NCBI GenBank assembly: GCA_946807835.1
Contig: OX327683.1
Location: forward strand, 37,693,001 to 37,757,000
DNA length: 64,000 bases
Reading direction: 5' to 3'
Origin: Ailanthus altissimus
Taxonomy: Eukaryota; Streptophyta; Magnoliopsida; Sapindales; Simaroubaceae
Both the position numbers and the translations under genes were made by a program. The notes beneath the pieces are model-generated. The model was given only the letters and a program-made list of their open reading frames with translations, searched no databases and was not told where the DNA came from. Shown in pieces: positions 12,341 through 25,400 of the stretch (position 1 is its first letter; every line of letters begins with the position of its first letter).

Positions 12341-12533
12341 TGTTAAAAATGTAAAGAGAATATATTTCACTGTAAAAAATAAAACTGTACAATAGAGTCT
12401 TTATATAGACTATAATCTTATTACATAATAAAAAAATAATATATATAAAAAAATAATATTTTATATTAATAACATATATATATGATAAGAGAGTATAAAA
12501 GAATTATTTTAATTTTAAAATTATTCTTTAATA
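12341..12533 (-). repeat. Copia-1 5' LTR
   Basis: This 193-bp partner of 2583-2780 has visibly more A and T at positions where the other LTR keeps G or C, as expected from deamination of methylated cytosines. It is flanked on the right by 'cctcg' at 12534-12538. Confidence 0.88.
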
Positions 12534-12919
12534 CCTCGATCGACCAAATGATTTAAATAATAATCAAACTGTTTGAAAACTTTTGTAGAGGGTTTGTGGA
12601 TCCAACAAAATCTAAGTACAATTACCGATTTTATTTTTTTCTCTTCATTGACCCGATTATGTGAACCGCATTTGATTGTCTCTTTGCTCCGACCATAAAT
12701 AAAAAATTAAGTCTCCAATGTACAGGGGCAAAAGAGAAACTTGCATCCCAAATAACATACTGTTGGTGAAGCAATCATTGAGATTGAAGACAAATCTCAG
12801 TTTAATTTTGTGACCCCGGAATTGGTTGTTGGATGTTGATTCACTAAATATTTATGTTTTGAATTAATAGAGCCTCGAATTTAATGTGTTTTATTTATTA
12901 GTCATCAATTTTTGTCTCC

Positions 12920-14015
12920 AACAGTTTGACTTCTTCAGAAAGTCTGCTTTCAGTTTTCTCGAGGTAAATTCACTTATGCTTAAAAACAATAAAGTAAATC
13001 CACTTATTATGATCCTCTAAAATATTGTATTTTATTCAAATTCAATCGATTTATTTTTAATTTTATTTGATGTAACTCACACAATGCCTTGTGCGCGAGG
13101 CTTAAACTAGCGCAACACCTCGAATACTAGGTGTTGCGTGAGTTGACTATGAGACCTTGTTAAGATAAATGTAAAATTATTTATTTTAATTAATTTTAAT
13201 GTATATTTTAATCAAAATTTTAAATGATTTGTGAGAAAGAGAAATGCAAAAATAATTTAAGAGTAAAATTGTACAAAAATCAAGTACGTCACTAATAAAA
13301 TTTATGAATTTATATTATGGTTAAATTACATTTTTATTTTAAAAAATATACTATTTTTGGACATTTTCTTATCAAGTTTTATCTTCGACACTTTACTTTC
13401 TTCAAAAAGTTAGCTTTTAGTTTTCTTAAGGTAAATTCACTTATGTTTAAAAAAAAAAAAGTAAATCCACTTATTATGATCCTCTAAAACATTGTATTTT
13501 ATTCAAATTCAATCAATTTTTTTATATTTTATTTGATGTAACTCACACAATGCCTTGTGCGTGAGGCCTAAACTCGCGCAACACCTCGAACACTAAGTGT
13601 TGTGCGAGTTGACTGCAAGGCCCTGTTGAGATAGATGCAAAATTACTCATTTTAATTAATTTTAATGTATATTTTGATCAAAATTTTAAATAATTTGTGA
13701 GAAAGAGAGATGCAAAAATGATTCAAGAGTAAAATTGTACAAAAATTAAGTATGTGACTAATATAATTTATGAATTTATATTATGGTTAAATTACATTTT
13801 TATTTTAAAAAATCTACTATTTTTGGACATTTCCCCATCAAGTTTTGTCTTCGACACTTTACTTTCTTCAAAAAGTCGACTTTTAATTTTCTCAAGGTAA
13901 ATTCACTTATGTTTAAAAAAAAAGAAGATAAATCCACCTATTATGATCCTCCAAAACATTGTATTTTATTCAAATTCAATCGATTTTTTTTTTTAATTTT
14001 ATTTGATGTTACTAG
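12920..14015. repeat. Tandem array, ~466-bp unit, 2.3 copies
   Basis: The landmark 'gtaaattcac' falls at 12964, 13431 and 13897, giving a period of 466-467 bp. The first two units each contain a dyad region 'gcgcaacacctcga' ... 'aggtgttgcg' (about 13108-13135 and 13575-13605) next to 'actcacacaatgccttgtgcg'; the third unit stops before it. The duplicated counterpart near 52170 has a single short version, so the array expanded in copy 1 or collapsed in copy 2. No coding potential is seen. Confidence 0.88.
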
Positions 14016-14049
14016 TTGTAGTTTAAGATAACAAGGTTTGAAGTAACAT

Positions 14050-14950
14050 GAAAAATTATATATGATCTAAGTGTTGTTTTGAGTATTACTTACTTACCTT
14101 TTAATATTTTATATTATTCAAAAATCTCTTTGTTGTTACAAAATTTTTATTAAATTTTAACTTTTACTATTTTTTTATTAATTACCTTACATTAATGACA
14201 TCATTCATTTACTATGTTTTTTTATAAATTATTATTGTATTTTTAAAATAAATAAATAAAATAATAAAAACTATAACCTATTTATGTTATGATGGAATGA
14301 TTAATATTTTAGTTATTTTATTTTTCTATATTTTAAAATTTTTATTAATTGATTATTTTTTAAATATGTTAATAGTTATTACTTTTAAGAAAGAATAAAT
14401 ATATTACGATTTTATTATTTTTTAGTAATTTTGTTTAAAAAATATTAACAACCATAACGTATTTATTTTTTATAATAAGCATTAAATATTAATGTATTAA
14501 AAAAGTTAAAAATTTATATAATAAAAAATAATCAAAATGTTAATCCTTCTAAAATATGTTATAATTTTTATTATTGTAATATTTTGGTTATTTTAAGTAT
14601 TTTTTAATAATACAAAAATTATAACATATTTATTATTTCTAATGAGCATTAAATATTAATGTATTAAAAATATTAAATATTAATAAAATTATAAAATAGT
14701 AAAATAACTAGAATATTAATTTTTTATTTATGTTAAGTTTTGTTATTTTAATATTATTTTTAAAAAACATTATTAATGTCCAAAAAAGAGTAAAAAAGAT
14801 AATGATAGGATTGATGTCATCAATGATAAAGATAAATTAATAAAAAAATTATTATTAAAATTAAAATATAACAACAAATTTTTTTTTAATAATATGAAAT
14901 ATCAAAAAGATAATTTAGTAATACTTAAAACACGAAAAAGATAATTAGTC
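14050..14950. repeat. Long-inverted-repeat AT-rich element
   Basis: The ends mirror each other: 'gagtattact' with 'tttgttgtta' and 'ttattaaattttaa' on the left, and the reverse complements near 14830-14933 on the right. The interior is A/T-only, with repeated 'ataacatatttatt' words on both strands. It resembles a MITE or foldback element with arms over 100 bp. It is absent from copy 2, where the flanks join near 52410. Ends are approximate. Confidence 0.6.
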
Positions 14951-16655
14951 ACTGTCCAAATAATATCGATAATTATAAGCTAAATCTATCACATTATTTC
15001 TCTTTTATTATGTTATCATTTCTTAAATCTGTCGATCTACTTCCATCCTCAAAAAAATTTGGCAAGTAATTTTTCATTAGATTATTAGATATAGTCATCA
15101 AATCTCGTTAGATATAAGTAAGTTTGAATGATGAATCGTTCGTTTGAGTTAATGAACTAGGTTAATCCAATTCAAGCTTAAAAAGTTGAATATTGACAAA
15201 TAAATTTCACAGACACGATCAAATTTTTAAACCTTTTTTTCTTTTATTTTAATAAAAGAAAATGTACATTCATTAAAGGATTGACATTACATGTCATTAT
15301 CATCGGTGATCCATTGGGGCCGCGCCCAAATTGCTAGCTCCAATCACTATCATGGCTCTCGTCCATGAATAAAGGATTCGTTTTCGAAAGAATCAGCGTG
15401 AATGTGATAAAAAAATTAAAGATGATTGTCAGTAAACATTTTTGTTTTTGGAATGATTCGCTCCCCTCCCCTACCAAATTTTTGGTCATTTATTTCCTCC
15501 TTAAAACGAATGGTGTAAGCATCGGTAGTGATTGTAACGGTTGGTGTTTTTAAATTAATATTTTTTTTTATAATAAATATAAATGGCCAACACAAAGATG
15601 TGCTTAGTTTAAAAATAACACGATAAATATCATTATTATTGACTCTGACTAAATATCACGTTCCAAGTAAAATAAAGATTAGAGTAGTTATATAATATTA
15701 TTAATAAGTTAATATTTTAAATTAATGATAAGAACTTAATTTGTAATAATTTATATTATAATATATTTAAATTCTTATTTGTATGTGTGTTTTAAAAAAT
15801 TATACTTTAAGCCATAATAGATATTATTTAGTAGGCAATAGATTCGTTAAAAATAGTAAAAATTGACTATAATTGTTAGATTAACCCTTAAATCGTCATG
15901 TAATTTGGATGGGTCAAATTTTACATTTAACAATTTAGGTTGGTAGTCAATATATACCTAATATGCTAATATTTTAAGTTAATAATATACACCCAACCAA
16001 CATTAAATATTGCCTGGTCTCTTAACAAAATAATTACTGCACTCAACAGCATAATCTCGATGGTTGGGGTTAATGAATGCATACTCTCTACTAATGTTCT
16101 TTTTAATAATTTATAAGAGTTTTACTTTCTTCTTTATAGGAGTAAATAGTCAAGATGAGTCTCAGTGTATTGATATCAAGTAATTCTGATAGATATTTAA
16201 TTGTAATAGTAGTTAAAAAAAACAAAGCAATTATCTTACATTAAATATAAAAAAAAAAAAACTGTGCTTGAAGTAGATATTGTCGACCAAATCATAATCT
16301 ATCTGCCCCGACATGTCCAAAGATACCATATCATTTTCCTTTTTAACTCATAATTTGGTTTCCTAATTAACTTCATTTCCTATTCACATCTCTTCTTCTT
16401 TATACATAATCACAACGTAGTTAGCACTTTTTTCAACATTATTGAAAACAAGATTACCAAATTATCGAAGAAAAAGTTTCTTACCAATTTCAAAGAGGGC
16501 ACGGAAGCTTCATTCATTTGGACTTTGACTGCTTTATTTTTCTTTACACTCCACCCACGTGTCCATTAATTCAGCCGTTAGCGATAATGTCGAGAATAAT
16601 GTTTTTACATTTGACTTTTGTCGGCCAATTTCATAACAGATTTTCAATTACAATT

Positions 16656-16659
<4 letters not shown>

Positions 16660-16733
<74 letters not shown>
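16660..16733. repeat. Compound microsatellite (CT)n(AT)n
   Basis: About 19 CT units are followed by about 17 AT units. The equivalent position in copy 2 (about 54340-54720) has no comparable tract. Confidence 0.95.
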
Positions 16734-16736
<3 letters not shown>

Positions 16737-18600
16737 TATTGAGGAAAAATGAAATCTAACCCCAAATGAGAAAAGTGAGGCTTCTACTATGCTAAAAGGA
16801 GAAAAGTAGTTAGAGCATAAAATTAGTTCAACTTAATGCACACAAGATAAGCATTTTCAGCTCTTTAGAGATTGACCATCTTAGCTGTTCAAATAATTTG
16901 CTATTTGTGACAGATAATAAAATGTTTGAATAAAGTTCATGTGTGTGGTCATTGTCTCATATTGCATTCGACATTGAAAATTTTGATATAATCTGTGGCC
17001 CTGTCAGCTCCTTTATTGACTCCTAACTTCTAGTTCAGAGTTCAGACTTACCGGTAAAAATTAATTCATCAAATTTAAGTCCAAACTAAAACAGCAAACA
17101 GCCTTTGCTTCTGTACATTTGGTTTAATTTATTCATTCTTAGAAATATAATTAAATGTGTACACGTAAACCTTTATTATTATTGTCATTATACTGCTCAT
17201 TTATAACGGATGAAAAAGTATATGACACGACCCATTAGTTTGAACCCCCGACTTGACTCAGGCATGGTGCTTAAGCACTCAAGCGCAAGTATATGGCATG
17301 TTGTTTGAGGTGTTAAAAAAAATTACAATTTTCTTATTTAAAATGTTTTAACAAATGTAATTATTCGAGTGAATACCTTGCAGACGTGTTCCGAAAATAA
17401 AGAAATAAGACATCATTTAATACGCTGTTTACCTTTCATAATTTCCTATTTCATGTCTTGTTGAACAAAGTACCAGTGTTCCTATCTAAACCCCACTCGT
17501 ATATTTCAAGGCCCCTGATACAACTAATGTTTGAATAACTTACACATGAAATTGGGGTTTTATGAGAGAAATTGTGGGGCTAAATAGTAAGCATTTCATC
17601 ATAGGTTCATCTGTCACCCAAAAGAAAATTGGATCAACCAAGTAGACGTCTCAGCTTACTTCAAGATCACACTATGAATGACCTTTGAAACACTGCATTG
17701 GCGATGTTAAAAAAAAATTACTAAAATTAAAGTTTCGGTATAATAACGAAAATAATTTGAATTATTGAATTAAATTAAAAAAAAATTAGGAAGCTGATGT
17801 TTAATATTAATCTAATGAATACAAATAATTTTATTATCAATATCGCCTAAACTTTCTTAATATTGTAAAATAATCCCAAAATAAAAGAGAAAAAAAATTA
17901 GAATAGTTATTAAACCAGCAGATCCACGCCTATCTAAATATAAATTGTGTATAATTATTATTTCATTAACTAGATACGATATCGTTTACGATTTCGACAG
18001 TTTTACGGTAACGGTGTGCACGCCCTTTCCACGAACGATAAAGCAAAAATGAAATGTTAGATAATAATTTATGATGTTAATATATTTTTTTTAAACTTTG
18101 GACAGATAAAAAAAACTTTTAAAAATTGAATCACTAACTCCTATCTTTCATCTATAAAAAATTTACCTTTTATTTTATTTAAATTTAGGTGACTACGAGC
18201 CCTTGCAATCTTAATGGTTAAGAAGTTAATATACTAATATTTTTATTTTTAAATAATATATTAAGTAATTATTAAATATTAAAATAATAAACAATATCAT
18301 ACTTCTTTAATGTTATTTTAAAAAAATTATTTTAAATTAATGTATCAAATAATTATTAAATAATATAATTTTTTAAATTATTCATTACACTATTTTATCA
18401 CTCAATAATTAGTATTATTTAACCCATTAAAATAATATTTAAGATAAATGGTCAAGTATTTCAATAAGTGAAATTTCTCACTAATGCTCAAATTATATTT
18501 TTAGAAAAATTTCAAAATAGTATAATAAGTGGTTATAAAATTTATCAAATATTTAACTCGGGACAAAAACATATTAAAATACAATTTGAAAAATGTTCTA

Positions 18601-19984
18601 TTATTTATATATGTTTCATAAGGCTAACCACATGAGAAGAGAATTGGAGTAACAGGTTTGTGTACGCGTTAACGAAATGAAGTTGCATATAACATTATCC
18701 AACAATTAACTAATGGCTTGATATGGGTAGCCTAACTGATCATTGAATTTATTTGTCCAGATGGAGTATAAATCTAATTGGACATGAAATTGTTTTATCA
18801 TCCACATAATCTCACCAAGAAAAGCATCACCAAAAAGATGAAATGGGTTTGAAAAACAATATAGCTAATAGAGATGGGTATAAGTGGATTTATACCCTTT
18901 ATCAAAGTGAAAGAATACAAAGTCAATATGTTAGGAGTTAATAAAATAGAAAATAAGAGACCTTCGTCACTCGGTGAGCATAGGTTAAGAAATCATAGCC
19001 AGCTAGCAAACATCTGGCAGGGATATCATTAAATGAATAGACACGTGTACGTTAAAAAGCAAATTGGCGGTAACAACAAGAAGTTGAAACGGTGAGGGTA
19101 TATACTTTCTTATATTTCAACCGCTTACGGGTTCCTTGCTCTCGGTTGAAACCCTAAAGCTTCCGAGCAGATTGGAGGCATTGCTAGAATTCAAATGGGA
19201 TATTCATGGTATATATTTCAAATCCTAGACTTTATTTCTTCTATAATTGAGTTAATTTGATGATGATAATGATTATGATGACGATGGTATTACTATTATT
19301 CTGCCTGTGATGTAAATTTTTTTTTTTGTTCCATAAAAAAGAATCCCTAAAATAGTTATTGGGGTGATATTATTACTTACAAAAGACGATATTTGTTTTC
19401 TTTTTATCGTGGTTTTGGGCATGAATATGATCACATGTATTAGCTGCTTCATGTCTTGATCTCATATTATATTAAATCTTTATGCTTTGGGCTATAATGC
19501 GTTATGCATGCATTGATTTAATGAAAAAGTAAAATGGAAACTTTTGATGTGTGCCTTGGAATTGAGTCAGTAATTTTAAATTTTTTTTCTTTGGCGCCAA
19601 CTGTGTCTCTTGGAATCCCACTTTCTCTCTTTCCTAACAATTTTTTGTCCGAGAAAAAGGTGAATGGGCCGCCATTAGCGAGTCACGGTTTGTAGATGTG
19701 TTTTAAGTAGCAACGCGTAGCAATTACGTTCACTAATCATTGGTTTCACAGCTGCAACCCCCACAACTAGGGTTTGCTTGAGATTTGCGAAATTCAGATA
19801 TAAATCCACTGTGTGAATAACTTTCTCGTTGTTTATGACCTTTAGTAAACAACCCCATTCATGAAATTAGCTCAAAAGGTTTTCTCTGTGTTAGGTCCTA
19901 GCTATTGTCCAACATTGACCGATGTTTGAGAGGCATGACATATGGATAAGGACGACGTCATTTTAATTTCAAGAGAGGGATATC
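18601..19984. other. Spacer start; no gene, one promoter-like spot
   Basis: This is the first unique sequence after duplication copy 1. No frame of useful length is seen. 19098-19105 'gtatatac' is TATA-like. The telo-box word AAACCCTAA (19149-19157) follows, then an ATG at 19195 with a possible splice donor at 19209. That arrangement resembles the 5' end of a housekeeping gene, but no downstream exon could be recognised. Confidence 0.4.
19090..19215 (+). promoter_or_regulatory. Possible orphan promoter and 5' leader
   Basis: A TATA-like word, a telo-box in the leader position (a motif typical of translation-related plant genes) and a short ATG exon ending in a GT donor follow each other within 125 bp. 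It may be the leftover 5' end of a gene truncated near the duplication junction. This is inference only. Confidence 0.25.
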
Positions 19985-21140
19985 ATGTGAAGATTGATAA
20001 AAGGAAAGATTTAATTTATTTTTTATTTTTTACTTTTCAATTTATTAAGTATATTTTTTAAAATTTATTTTTTATGTTAATTTTTTTATTAAAAAAAATT
20101 TCTCTTTAAATTTTATTTTAATTTATTGTAAACTCTATAAATACTCAAGCATTTATTAAATAAGAATATAACAATTAATGCAACCAATTTTTAATTATTT
20201 TTAACACTAATAATTTTTTTTTTTTAAAAAATTCATTTTCTCTTCGTCTCTATAAATTACTTCAATTATGTTATAAGATTATCTATAAACTATCTATTTC
20301 TGTTTTTATTCTATTATGAGATTGAACTCTTATAAATTTTTTTTCTCCCTTTCTATTTTATTATAGGATTAAATTTCTATAAACTCTCTCTCCCTATTCT
20401 TTTTCAAATTAATATTTTTTTAAGAGTTAACTTCCTTCCATTCTTAAACAAGTCTTTTATTTTTTATTTTTTTTTTACTTTATTTGAAAGGTTAACTCCC
20501 TTCTATTTTAAAATAGATTTTTTAGTTTCTGTTTTAGTTTTTATTTTTTGTTTTATTTTAAAGATTTTTCTCTTCAATTCTAAAAAAGTTTATTTTCATT
20601 TTTATTACTTCCTTCTTCTTCTTCTTCTTCTAATTTTAAATTTCCTCAAGCTCAATAACCAAAGTTAGTCTCCAACTTCCTTTCCATCTTCAATTTTAGA
20701 GTTACTATTCACTAATTTCTTTAGGGTTACAGTTCATTTATTCTCTTAGTAAGACACATTATTCTGCATGCTCAATTTTTCCTCTTGAAGAATAGGATTG
20801 GACTCTCCCCTTGAACATTATCCTCTTAACAAACAAGATTGCACTCGCCTCTCAGAACTCCATCTTACGGAAGCATGATAAATAAAATAAAAAAATTTAA
20901 TTTAATTTAAATATTTTTATTTTAGGAATTATCTTTTTTGACTTCTCAACCTGTTAAGTGTATTTTTCTTTTTAAGTTTATCTTTTTTTTCTGTTTTGAA
21001 TATTTTTATTAGGTTTATTTTTTATATTTTGGTTTATTCCTATTAGGTTTATTTCTCTTATAAGTTTACTTTTTTCCTATTTTTGTTTATTGTGAACTCT
21101 ATAAAACCCGAGCATTCATCAATAAAAATATAACAAACAA
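19985..21140 (+). mobile_element. Possible small non-autonomous LTR element
   Basis: Two AT-rich blocks, about 19985-20200 and 20870-21140, end alike: 'aactctataaa' followed by 'gcattta' or 'gcattca', then 'aatataacaa' and 'aatgcaa'. The TATAAA-containing end looks like an LTR R region. About 670 bp of C/T-rich, non-coding sequence lies between them. No clear PBS or target duplication was found, so this may be two unrelated fragments. Confidence 0.35.
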
Positions 21141-21290
21141 TGCAATATTTTTTCTACTCTCTAAATCTCTGCATAGAACATTCCAATTAAGATTAGTTTA
21201 ATGCATATGAGAACACTTCCCTTTGGAGAACTAGTTATATCTCCTTTTAAAACTCTTTCATGTTATTATCAAAATAAAGAAATAATTAAA

Positions 21291-21295
21291 AAGTA

Positions 21296-21338
<43 letters not shown>

Positions 21339-21357
21339 CGTGTGCGTGCGCGTGTAT
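21291..21357. repeat. Compound microsatellite (AT)n(GT)n(GC-rich)
   Basis: A TA run passes into GT and then into 'gcgtgcgcgtg'. Simple repeat. Confidence 0.95.
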
Positions 21358-21832
21358 GAAGATGGTACAAACTAGTTGAGGAGCGATAGATTATGAGTAG
21401 AATCTTCTTTTATGTTAAGTTGTATTTAAATTTTTTTAAATTTTCTGATACATGTTTTGTATATTCTTTTATTATTATTTTTTGGTAATTATTAATCTTC
21501 TCAATCACATACTAATAAAAAAAGTTCAATGAAAAGTTTAGACTTAAAAAAAAAAAAATTCAGATCCACCATTCGAAATCTTTCATATAATTCATATATC
21601 ATTTATCTATGATAGATGAATTAAGTCCAAATATTTTGAGAAAACAGAAGTAAAATGTGTTAAGAATATTTTATTTATCATTAATTTTGCCAAATCAAGA
21701 TCCAATGAGAGGGGTCCATAATTTTTATATTATATAAAAAAATTTCCTGAAATGGGAACACTTCATGAAGCCACCGCCAACGCTTTGACACTTTTTGTGG
21801 TGGCACTAAAAATGTATAATATAGAGTTGAGT

Positions 21833-22485
21833 TGTGACCAATTACTTTTATCCTGTTCTGATCATTACTCATTTATCTTTACAAATTTTTTATTAAAATT
21901 TAACTTTTATTGTCTTTTTTAGTAATTTATCCTTACTAAATAAATAACTAAAATATTATAATAATAAAAATTATAACATATTTATGTTATGATAGAAGGA
22001 TGAACATTCTAATCATATTTTATTTTTATTAATATTTAATATTTTTTAATACATTAATATTCATCCTAAAAATTAAATTATTATTTTCATCACTAAAAAT
22101 CATGAAAAATAATAAAAATATAATATATTTATTATTTCTTAAAAGTATTAAATATTAATATATTTTAAAATTTTAATTAATGAATAAAATTTTAAAATAT
22201 AAAAAAATAAAAATAAAATAATTAAAATATTCATTCTTCTATCATAATATAAATATACTATGTTTTGTTATTTTAATTATTTTAGTATTATTTAAAAAAA
22301 ATTACAATAATAATTTATGAAAAATTAATAAAAGAATAATGTCATCATTGTAAGGGTAAATTAATTAAAATACAATAAAAATTAAATTTTAATAGAATTT
22401 TTGTAACAATAAATGAATTTTTAGGTGATATAAAATATCAAAGAGTAAATAATTAATGATCAAAACAATAGGGGGTCATATATAA
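21833..22485. repeat. Long-inverted-repeat AT-rich element, related to 14050-14950
   Basis: The left end has 'tgatcattactcattta' and 'attaaaatttaacttttatt'. The right end has their reverse complements near 22370-22470, with 'atgatcaaaacaat'. Internal words such as 'ttataacatatttatgtta' are shared with the element at 14050-14950, suggesting one family. Not coding. Confidence 0.6.
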
Positions 22486-25400
22486 TTTTCCTATAAAGTT
22501 TGAATACGGTTGTCACTAAGCGAATACAGTTGTTACTAGGCGAATACCCTGTCTTTCATTTGCTTATTTGATTTCTGATTCATTTCTTCTTCTTTTTCCG
22601 AATTATCATCAAATATAATAACATTGATAAAACCACCACTATTAAATTTCTGATTCAATTTTTTTTTTAATCATCAATAAATGTAATAATATTGATAAAA
22701 TTACTAATATTATATTGTAGAATTACTAATATTTAAATCAAAAGATTATTGATACTACAGATTTATTAACGTATACTCGAACATAATCTTTTATCTAAAA
22801 ATCTACATTAAACCTTATATCAGAGAACCATTCTTATATACTGCTCTTATTAAAGATAGAGATTTCTATCCTCAAGAGAGACAAAGCTATTCTTACTCTG
22901 AAAAGACAAAAATACCCACGTAGGAGGAACACAAAATTAACCACCATATTAGATATACATCCTCCGTCAATTTCAATCAAATAACCTTTTCAAATTTACA
23001 ATCATCCGCCAAAAACACAATCAATATAGAACAACAGACAATATAAGAACAGTTTAAAGTTTGGATCACCAATCCACCGAGATTAGGCTGTTGGAGTACT
23101 GACAAGCCGTCGGATTAGTCATGCACAAGAGTGGCGACGAGATTATTCTATGCGTTGGCGGCGGGGGGAGGAGTTTGAATGCCACCGAAAATTACTTTGC
23201 ACCAGATCAATCTGAGTAGGAGATGCTAATGAGCAGTGTTTTCTCAGATGCAGGAGTTGTATGTTAGCAGCAGTGGCAACGACAGCAGGTTCAAAGGATG
23301 GCCGAAAGAGGACACTTGCGGCAAATGACTGAGGCTGGTGAAGGGTCAACTAAGGCCAGTGGGCTACAGCGAAGGCTGGTGGCGGCTCATCAGAGCCCCA
23401 CCTTGGTTCAGCACAAGGCTACGTAAGCTCGGCTGGATAAATTTTGGGCCAGAAAAACTAAAACATGAACGGAACATAAAAATAGAGAAATTGGAAAAAA
23501 AAAAATCCAACAAAAATGAAGAGAAGCTAGATAAAAGAGAAATGGAGGATTGAAGAGAGAGAAGAAAAAAACAAAGAAAGAAAAAAAAAAGGCAAAGATC
23601 TCCCCCGGAGAGAAGGCCAAAGCCCTTCTCCGGTGAAGTTTGGCAGAAAAAATGCAACAGTTGCTAGATTAAGTTTGTGAGTTGAGAGAGAAAGGAGTCT
23701 AGAGTAATTACATTTCTGATTCATTTCAGTGTTGCACAAATATTAAAACGGGAAACTTTCATTGCCTAGAATGAATTTGCTTCATATTTTACATTCCTTA
23801 ATTTGTTTAACTTTTTACCACCGCAAATACCAATATATAATTTAAAAGGCATAAGAACCAAACTCAAATTTATGTTTTGAGATGTCAAACATTATTTTAG
23901 TGGTAAGTTTATCGTACATTCACTTTTTGTTACGATTCTCAATTGTTGTCTCAAGTCTTTTATTATATACATTATAAACAAATTAAGATATGTAACCAAA
24001 AAAAAAAGTTTTGTTTGTCTATTGTGTTTGCAATGAGCTTGTCGTGTTTCTTTATTTGTGATGTAGGACCTCATTTTTCTTTTACATTAGGGGATACAAG
24101 AAATTGAAATGCATGAACAAATATGCTTCATTCGTGAAACTTGGCAGGCCATGATTAGTAGTAAAAAGAAAATATCATTCATGAACAAGATTTGCATAAG
24201 GAGTTCATGTTTATTTTCATGTAAATTTTAGTAATTTGTATAAAGAGTACATACACTAATATTTGCACTAATTACTAAAAACTACCCTTCCATAGATTTA
24301 CTGTTAATCTACTACTACTATTAATCGAGAGAAAATTGTTTGCCCTCTTCATTAAGACTATGAATTACAGGTAGTACACATCTGCACAGATGCTTCAATT
24401 GTGCTGTGCATTATTGTATTTCAATGAACTATCGCATCACAATGTAAATCACTGTTTCAAAAATTTCACCTTACATATAAAAAAAGCTGGTGGAAAATTG
24501 AATAGAACGCTGGCCTAAGGATATGGTGTTAAAGTTACAATTGCTAAAAAAATAAAATACGTATACTAAAGTGAAAGTGAAAGTCAAAAATATGAATTGT
24601 TAAATATAATTTCTTATGATTTTTAAAAATATTTGTTTAACTTTTAAAGTAAAATTACAATTATATATTAAATATTTTAGCTACATTAAGTAAAAACAAA
24701 ACAATACAAAATTGAAATTGAGCCTTAGCTAGGGATAAACTTTCAATATTGTCAATTTAGTTTGCTTTTCTAAAAGAGATCATGTCTTTTGTGCCTAGTA
24801 AATCAGATACTTTTTGTGTGGATGTGCGAATACATAATCTTTTTGCACAGAAAAATTAGTTGGCACCTACTGAAGATTAAACAATGTTAAGTTTTGAGGG
24901 GGAAAGAGGCATTTAAGTAACTGTAAACCCACAACGCGTGTTTAGATTTTCCTATCAAATTGTGCCTATTATGAGATTTGACATCGACTTAAATCCACAT
25001 GACACCAACTTCAAAGTCCAAAGTTCGGTAATGACTGTGAACACGTTGAAAATTACATGATATCTTTTGAAGCCGCAATTCTCAGTGCTCTCATCCAAGG
25101 GGGCAGATTTGGCTGCACGTGAATTACGCTCAAATATCAAGTCTTTTTCCGAGACGGATGGATTTGTGGCTTCTACAAATGAATTTTTCGCCTGCGCAAT
25201 TTGCCAAATAAGCTTCCACGAAGCCCATCACTTAAAATACCCCTTTTTTATTTTTCCATCTACAAAATTTCCTGAGCAGATTTTAAATTTTGTGATGTGT
25301 TTCACATTCTCCGTACATCGATATTAATGACCGAGTTTGTTTTCCACACCGTCCTTCCAAATTACACGACTTGCATTATAAATCTCTTGACGTTATCTTT

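Larger units (their letters stand above)
2583..12533 (-). mobile_element. Copia-1: degenerate Ty1/copia retrotransposon with two nested solo LTRs
   Basis: On the minus strand the order is 5' LTR (12341-12533), a PBS next to it, a non-coding leader, protease, integrase, reverse transcriptase, RNase H, a polypurine tract (2781-2788) and the 3' LTR (2583-2780). PR-IN-RT-RNH is the Ty1/copia order. After removing the two inserted solo LTRs (5.4 kb) the element is about 4.5 kb. Most of gag is missing and every coding block is broken by stops or shifts. The flanking target copies are 'tttcg' (2578-2582) and 'cctcg' (12534-12538). They differ by two C/T changes, and the matching site in copy 2 of the duplication has a single 'ccttg'. 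The LTRs are short (about 195 bp). Confidence 0.92.
1785..18600 (+). repeat. Segmental duplication, copy 1
   Basis: This segment aligns in direct orientation to 44520-57170, with many indels. Anchors are about 1850-2530 to 44540-45410 (with 'ccaaatggatcatt' in both), 12537-12960 to 51460-52180, 15000-15560 to 52420-52970, 16260-16640 to 53940-54330, 16740-17110 to 54730-55110, 17400-17700 to 55750-56320 and 17930-18600 to 56520-57170. Identity in the better blocks looks like 85-90% by eye. Copy 1 alone has Copia-1, the 466-bp tandem array and the inverted-repeat element at 14050-14950, and lacks about 285 bp present in copy 2 near 51640-51925. No gene is visible in the shared sequence. Confidence 0.9.

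Noticed and set aside
16518..16742. A 74-codon plus-strand frame ending in Leu-Ser and Tyr-Ile repeats
   Set aside because: More than a third is translated from the (CT)n(AT)n microsatellite. No homologous frame exists in the duplicate at 54200-54340.
22815..22835. A PBS-like 'tatcagagaacc' that might mark another LTR element
   Set aside because: The core differs from the initiator-Met PBS, and no LTR pair, polypurine tract or coding domain could be matched around it.
23338..23739. Open frames of 70-97 codons on both strands
   Set aside because: They arise from G/A-rich and C/T-rich tracts (Lys/Glu-rich on one strand, Phe/Ser-rich on the other) and have no domain or splice context.
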